From NCBI GenBank assembly GCA_016296575.1, contig JAEDJA010000005.1:46776-110775 (forward strand): a stretch of DNA of 64,000 nt, written 5' to 3'. This stretch comes from Treponema sp. Its GTDB lineage: Bacteria; Spirochaetota; Spirochaetia; Treponematales; Treponemataceae. Shown here in pieces: positions 60,184 through 64,000 of the stretch. Made by a program: the position numbers and the translations under genes. Each line of letters opens with the position of its first letter. Position 1 is the first letter of the stretch. Below the pieces are notes generated by a model. The model saw only the letters and a list, made by a program, of their open reading frames with translations. It had not been told where the DNA came from and made no database searches.

Positions 60184-60723
60184 ATGGAAAACAAATTCGA
60201 AATGTGCCCTGTATGTGGTTCAAAAAATGTAGTAACCCACAAAATCAAATGGACATGTCCTGACTGCAATTTTGATCTTTACAACAATGTTGCAGCTGCA
60301 GTTGGTATTATTATCGTAGATGATGAAAACAAAGTTGTATTTGAAACAAGAGCAAAAGAGCCGCGAAAGGGATTTCTTGCACTTCCTGGAGGTTTTGTAA
60401 ATCCTGATGAATGTGCCGAAGCTGCAGTTGTTCGTGAATGTCGTGAAGAAATTGGCTTTGAAGTGAAAAATCCTCAGTTTATCTGCAGTTTTCCAAACAC
60501 TTACCCTTACAAAAATATTGTTTATAAAACCTGCGATCTGTTTTTTGTGGCAAGAGTACCGGGCCATCTCGAAGATTATCTTTCAAAAATGAATGCGGAA
60601 GCTACCGAAGTAACATCAATTAAATTGGAAAAAGTTGCAGCTATTGAAGATGTGGAAAAACTCCCAATGGCTTTTGGATCCAGCATAAATGCGCTGAAAG
60701 TCTTTGTAAAAAGCGGAAAGTAA
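60184..60723 (+). CDS. Nudix hydrolase with N-terminal zinc ribbon
   Basis: 179 residues. A CPVCG and CPDCN pair at 8-27 forms a zinc ribbon. The Nudix box GGFVNPDECAEAAVVRECRE-EIGF is intact (about 79-101). Such proteins hydrolyse nucleoside diphosphate derivatives; NADH pyrophosphatase-like or ADP-ribose types are possible. It follows the ECF gene by 11 bp. Confidence 0.9.
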   Translation: MENKFEMCPVCGSKNVVTHKIKWTCPDCNFDLYNNVAAAVGIIIVDDENKVVFETRAKEPRKGFLALPGGFVNPDECAEAAVVRECREEIGFEVKNPQFICSFPNTYPYKNIVYKTCDLFFVARVPGHLEDYLSKMNAEATEVTSIKLEKVAAIEDVEKLPMAFGSSINALKVFVKSGK

Positions 60724-60776
60724 AGTTATAATTAAATAACAATTAGAAATTATTTATTAAGTTGAGGATTTATTTT

Positions 60777-62594
60777 ATGAAAACACTTAATTATACTGAA
60801 ATCAATATGAGCCCAAGTATTTTTATGGAAAGGGCAAATACAAACCTGAATTATCTTAAAGAACTGAACCTTACTTCCCTTCTTCAGAACTTTTACTGGG
60901 AAGCTGGAATTATCATTCCTGGAACACAGGTACTGAACGATCCAACTTCCCAGGGGCTTCATTGGGGATGGGAATCGCCTACCTGCCAGTTACGTGGACA
61001 CTTTCTTGGTCACTGGATGAGTGCTGTAGCTCAGACTATTGCCCGAACTGGGGACGAAGAACTTAAATACAAGCTTAATCATGTTGTTGATGAACTGGAA
61101 AAATGCCAGAAAAAGAACGGCGGAAAATGGGTTGGATCAATTCCTGAAAAATACTTTGAACTCCTTAAATCTGACAGCTACATCTGGTCTCCGCAGTACA
61201 CAATGCACAAAACAATTATGGGGCTTCTCCATGCTTACGAATATGCAGGAATCAAAAAGGCAAAAAAAATCCTTTCAAACCTTGCAGACTGGTACGTAAA
61301 ATGGACTGACCGCATGCTCAAGGAATGCCCTGCTGCCATATTTAATGGAGAAATGGGCGGTATGCTTGAAATCTGGGCAGAATGTGCAGAAGTAACAGGA
61401 GAAAAAAAATATCTTACTCTTGCCGACCGCTACAGCAAAACAGATCTTTTTGAAAAACTGATTGCAGGAGAGGATGCACTTTCTAACATTCATACAAACT
61501 CTACAATTCCATGGAGCCACGGTGCTGCCAAAATGTACGAAATTACAGGTGACGAAAAATGGAAGAAAGCTGTTTTTGCCTTCTGGAAATGCGCCGTAAC
61601 TGACCGTGGCATGTTTGCCACCACAGGAAACAACGCCGGCGAATACTGGATTCCACCAAAGAAACATGGAACCTTCGTGTCCGACCGTGACCAGGAATTC
61701 TGTACTGTTTACAATATGGTACGTACTGCTCACTATCTTCTTTCATGGACAGGAGATGCAGAATATGCTGACTACATTGAACAGGCACTTTACAACGGAT
61801 TCCTTGCCCAGCAGAACAAGTTTACAGGCATGCCAGATTACTTCCTTTCCCTGATTCCGGGAAGTCGCAAGGAATGGGGATCTAAAACTTCCGATTTCTG
61901 GTGCTGCCACGGTACTACTGTTCAGGCCCACACCATTTATTCAAACCTTGTTTACTATTACGAAACCGCTGATGAAAAACTTAAAACCGTAAAAGTTGCC
62001 CAGTATATTCCATCAACAGGAAATTTTGTTTCAGGAAAAAACAAGATTTCAATTTCTCAAGCCACAGATATGCACTACTCCTACGACCAGACTTTCTTCA
62101 GTGAAAAAGATTCTGACCTTTCTTCCCGCTGGCAGACAAAATTCACAGTAAAGTGTGATTCTGCCGAAAGCTTTGAAATTGCACTTCGTCTTCCTTCTTG
62201 GGTTAGTGGTAACGCAGAGCTTTGTATAAACGGTAAAAAAGAAACTGTAAAAGCCACCAACGGCTGGATTTGTCTTTCAAAAGAATGGAAGGAAGATGAA
62301 ATCACTGTACTCTTCCCTTCAAAGGTACGTCTTGTTGATCTTCCGGGCAATGAAGAAATGGCCTGCCTTATGGAAGGACCTATTGTTCTTGCAGGACTTA
62401 TTGATGCAGATCTTGGACTTAAAAATTCTGCAAATCTGGACAAGGCTTTGATTCAGCTGAATGAACACTGTTACGCAACCTTCCCATGGAAACAGAGTTC
62501 CTACCAGACTCAGGGACAGGACAAAAACTTCCCGGTTATTCCACTTTACGAAGTTACCGACGAAAAATACACAGTTTATTTTACAAAAAAATAA
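60777..62594 (+). CDS. GH127-like beta-L-arabinofuranosidase
   Basis: 605 residues, no signal peptide. An (alpha/alpha)6 barrel with zinc-Cys active site: E-x-C in QEFCTV (about 306-308) and CC in FWCCHGTT (about 375-376), the same layout as HypBA1, where Glu and three Cys bind zinc and one Cys is nucleophile. It would release L-arabinose from beta-linked oligosaccharides in the cytoplasm. Other families of the same clan (GH146) are possible. RBS GAGG is 9 bp ahead of the ATG. Confidence 0.85.
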   Translation: MKTLNYTEINMSPSIFMERANTNLNYLKELNLTSLLQNFYWEAGIIIPGTQVLNDPTSQGLHWGWESPTCQLRGHFLGHWMSAVAQTIARTGDEELKYKLNHVVDELEKCQKKNGGKWVGSIPEKYFELLKSDSYIWSPQYTMHKTIMGLLHAYEYAGIKKAKKILSNLADWYVKWTDRMLKECPAAIFNGEMGGMLEIWAECAEVTGEKKYLTLADRYSKTDLFEKLIAGEDALSNIHTNSTIPWSHGAAKMYEITGDEKWKKAVFAFWKCAVTDRGMFATTGNNAGEYWIPPKKHGTFVSDRDQEFCTVYNMVRTAHYLLSWTGDAEYADYIEQALYNGFLAQQNKFTGMPDYFLSLIPGSRKEWGSKTSDFWCCHGTTVQAHTIYSNLVYYYETADEKLKTVKVAQYIPSTGNFVSGKNKISISQATDMHYSYDQTFFSEKDSDLSSRWQTKFTVKCDSAESFEIALRLPSWVSGNAELCINGKKETVKATNGWICLSKEWKEDEITVLFPSKVRLVDLPGNEEMACLMEGPIVLAGLIDADLGLKNSANLDKALIQLNEHCYATFPWKQSSYQTQGQDKNFPVIPLYEVTDEKYTVYFTKK

Positions 62595-62605
62595 GGCAGA
62601 ATTAG

Positions 62606-63115
62606 ATGACTTATAAAATCGTTCTGATTATTGCAGCTTACATTCTGGAACTGGCACTTTTTCTTACTATTCCATCACGACGGAAAAAACTGCAGGCATT
62701 ATGCGGAAACAAAGTGATGGATATTAAAAACCACCAGTCCACAAGAGTATTTGTAATTTATCTGTTCTGTCTTATAATTCCAGCCATTCTGCTTATTCGG
62801 GATTTTGGAAAGGCTATTGAATTTGTAGACTGCGGTGTTGCAGTCCTTGCCTTTGAAATGGGCACCCGGGAGCTTACATTGAAAGGTCATTACGGAGTTT
62901 TTGAAAACGCACTGGTAGCAGGCGGAACAATAGTAGAATATTCTGATATCATGGCTTTTCCGGTCCTGGAACTGCCAGAAGAAGAACAGGCAAACTACGA
63001 CAACACCAGTCTTTCAATTGTATGCAACAAAAAAGGCTCCATAAACGTAGCTTTTGATTCCCTGGAAGAATGCAAAGCCGTAACAGCAATGGTAAGGGAA
63101 TTGAGTGGGAAATGA
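62606..63115 (+). CDS. Membrane protein of unknown function
   Basis: 169 residues, two N-terminal helices (about 5-22 and 49-66), then a beta-rich cytosolic domain of about 100 residues (ALVAGGTIVEYSDIMAFPVLEL, SLSIVCNKKGSINVAF) that could be a PH-like fold. It begins 11 bp after the GH127 gene, with AAGG, and is probably cotranscribed. Unknown function. Confidence 0.7.
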   Translation: MTYKIVLIIAAYILELALFLTIPSRRKKLQALCGNKVMDIKNHQSTRVFVIYLFCLIIPAILLIRDFGKAIEFVDCGVAVLAFEMGTRELTLKGHYGVFENALVAGGTIVEYSDIMAFPVLELPEEEQANYDNTSLSIVCNKKGSINVAFDSLEECKAVTAMVRELSGK

Positions 63116-63118
63116 TAA

Positions 63119-63143
63119 AAAACAGCCTGAATGGCTGTTTTGT
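63119..63143 (+). terminator. Terminator after the GH127 unit
   Basis: AACAGCC-TGAAT-GGCTGTT (63121-63139) with flanking A and T runs. A second perfect 9 bp hairpin AAACTTTCC-GAA-GGAAAGTTT lies at 63164-63184. From there to 63327 I see no gene, only AT-rich sequence. Confidence 0.8.
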
Positions 63144-63327
63144 GACAGCGTAGCGCAGAAAGCAAACTTTCCGAAGGAAAGTTTACCTTTAACAAAAAAA
63201 GATGTCTTACTTATATGAAAAAGAATATTTCTATCTTAGATTTTTACCTGATCTTTAGATTACGATAGAAATATTATTCAATCAAGTGTTATTCTATTAA
63301 ATACCGGAGATTTTGTAATAAAATAGT

Positions 63328-63642
63328 CTATTTTTTTATTGTAGATAAAAAGAATCCCGCAAAAATTCCTATCTGAGGAACAAGTGAGGCTGCTAAATCA
63401 TAATTCTTAGTAATTAAAATTAGTAATGTAAGACTTAAGCAAATAAGACTGTCAATAAACATAATCACTTTGAGCTTTTCACTGTAGTTATGATTAATCC
63501 ATTTGCAGATAAAAAAAACTGGTATTAAAACAATAACATTAAAAATGATATCAGCTACAACAGAAACTCCCATTTGGATATCAGAGAAAACAACCCCAAA
63601 AACTGTAACAAGTGAAAATATTATCGTTAGGAAAGAAATCAT
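63328..63642 (-). CDS. Small four-helix membrane protein, possibly an immunity protein
   Basis: 104 residues with three or four hydrophobic helices and few charged turns. Its ATG (63642-63640) overlaps the TGA of the decayed frame upstream (ATGA), which is how immunity genes often follow toxin genes. I do not recognise its family. The low GC of this part suggests acquired DNA. Confidence 0.6.
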   Translation of the reverse strand: MISFLTIIFSLVTVFGVVFSDIQMGVSVVADIIFNVIVLIPVFFICKWINHNYSEKLKVIMFIDSLICLSLTLLILITKNYDLAASLVPQIGIFAGFFLSTIKK

Positions 63643-64000
63643 TGCCCATCCAGTTCTATATAACTAATAGATTTATTAATTCCAGTATATTTATAAACAG
63701 TATTAGCAAAAAATGCTCCAGTATCTTATAAATCGACTCAACCAACTCTCCAATTGTAAGGATATTTGTTTTTCTCTATAAACACCACCACCTACATTTA
63801 TTACTTCTATACCACTAATACGATTTGTATCCAAATCATGGGCTATACCGAATAATGCTGATGCATATGCAGTATTATGAGTCACCAGGCTTTGCATTTG
63901 CAACATCTTTGTTTGAATTTTCTATTTCAGCTCCACCATTGATTAAAAGTATCCGTCAATTCTAGCCTAAATTATTCTACCCATTCACCGCGCATTTTAA
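63639..64000 (-). pseudogene. Decayed C-terminal fragment of an effector-like protein
   Basis: The minus strand from the window edge carries pieces of one protein in shifting frames: GGAEIENSNKDVANAKPGD, then SALFGIAHDLDTNRISGIE with GGGVYREK, then DTGAFFANTVYKYTGI ending LDGQ and the TGA at 63641-63639. Stops and frame changes interrupt it. The pattern AH-D-D-NR...VYRE resembles metallopeptidase-like tips of RHS or polymorphic toxins (with the usual AHE changed to AHD). The upstream part lies outside the window. Confidence 0.5.

Overview
The window looks like the chromosome of a spirochaete of the genus Treponema, most likely a fibre-associated gut or rumen species. This is inferred from gene content, not a database match. 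The pointers are a stand-alone FliG paralogue (spirochaetes often carry two), several LacI-type or FecR-type envelope and sensor proteins, an AT-rich base composition, and sugar-degrading enzymes of GH3, GH10, GH77 and GH127 types beside otherwise ordinary housekeeping genes. Coding density is high, with short operons on both strands. I found no rRNA, tRNA or CRISPR array.

Layout. 1-3260: tail of a plus-strand gene (possibly RNase Y), a ~190 bp palindrome, then a minus-strand xer-hslV-hslU operon. 3300-6500: a MoxR-type AAA ATPase with a VWA-domain partner and an unknown protein, preceded by a MITE-like element that sits against the ATPase start codon. 6556-15220: argG with two operator-like dyads over its promoter, an HTH-receiver regulator, malQ, a MATE exporter, citramalate synthase, a pyridoxal/pyridoxamine kinase and an S1-domain protein. 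15266-19944: a membrane protein, a divergent NarL-type regulator and cytosolic sugar-binding-domain histidine kinase, a low-molecular-weight phosphatase and small genes. 20021-21627: structured leader, rplM, rpsI, recX. 21654-28757: dapL, a domain-permuted GH3 glycosidase, a PadR/HAAS-DUF4097/PspC envelope operon with a PadR-type operator, and a FliG paralogue. 28763-36019: an OmpR-type two-component system, hemW-lepB, a parvulin and an MptE/Maf-like protein. 36142-45093: asd-dapA and a four-gene RND efflux operon that includes a lipoprotein. 45108-53096: an Asp-rich protein, two rubredoxins with a TrpR-like gene, an HtrA protease, map, a CmpB-like membrane protein, gph, a diacylglycerol-kinase-like gene and gltX. 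53239-64000: lipoprotein xylanase, argC, a three-gene envelope cassette, a fused ECF transporter core, a Nudix hydrolase, a GH127 enzyme, and at the right edge a decayed effector-like reading frame overlapping a small membrane protein.

How the genes fit together. asd, dapA and dapL give three steps of lysine/diaminopimelate synthesis by the aminotransferase route. argG and argC belong to arginine synthesis, and cimA opens the citramalate route to isoleucine. GH10 (exported lipoprotein) can cut xylan outside, while GH3 and GH127 (no signal peptide) and MalQ can process imported oligosaccharides inside. Several control circuits can be read from DNA: dyads on argG, an ATGT-N8-ACAT-N8-ATGT array on padR, and a two-hairpin leader before rplM. 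The best candidates for new biology are the left-edge palindrome with matching post-stop peptides, the MITE carrying a GCCTGTCGAAG array, the soluble sugar-sensor kinase pair, the signal peptidase with Arg in place of the catalytic Lys, and the 41 percent Asp protein.
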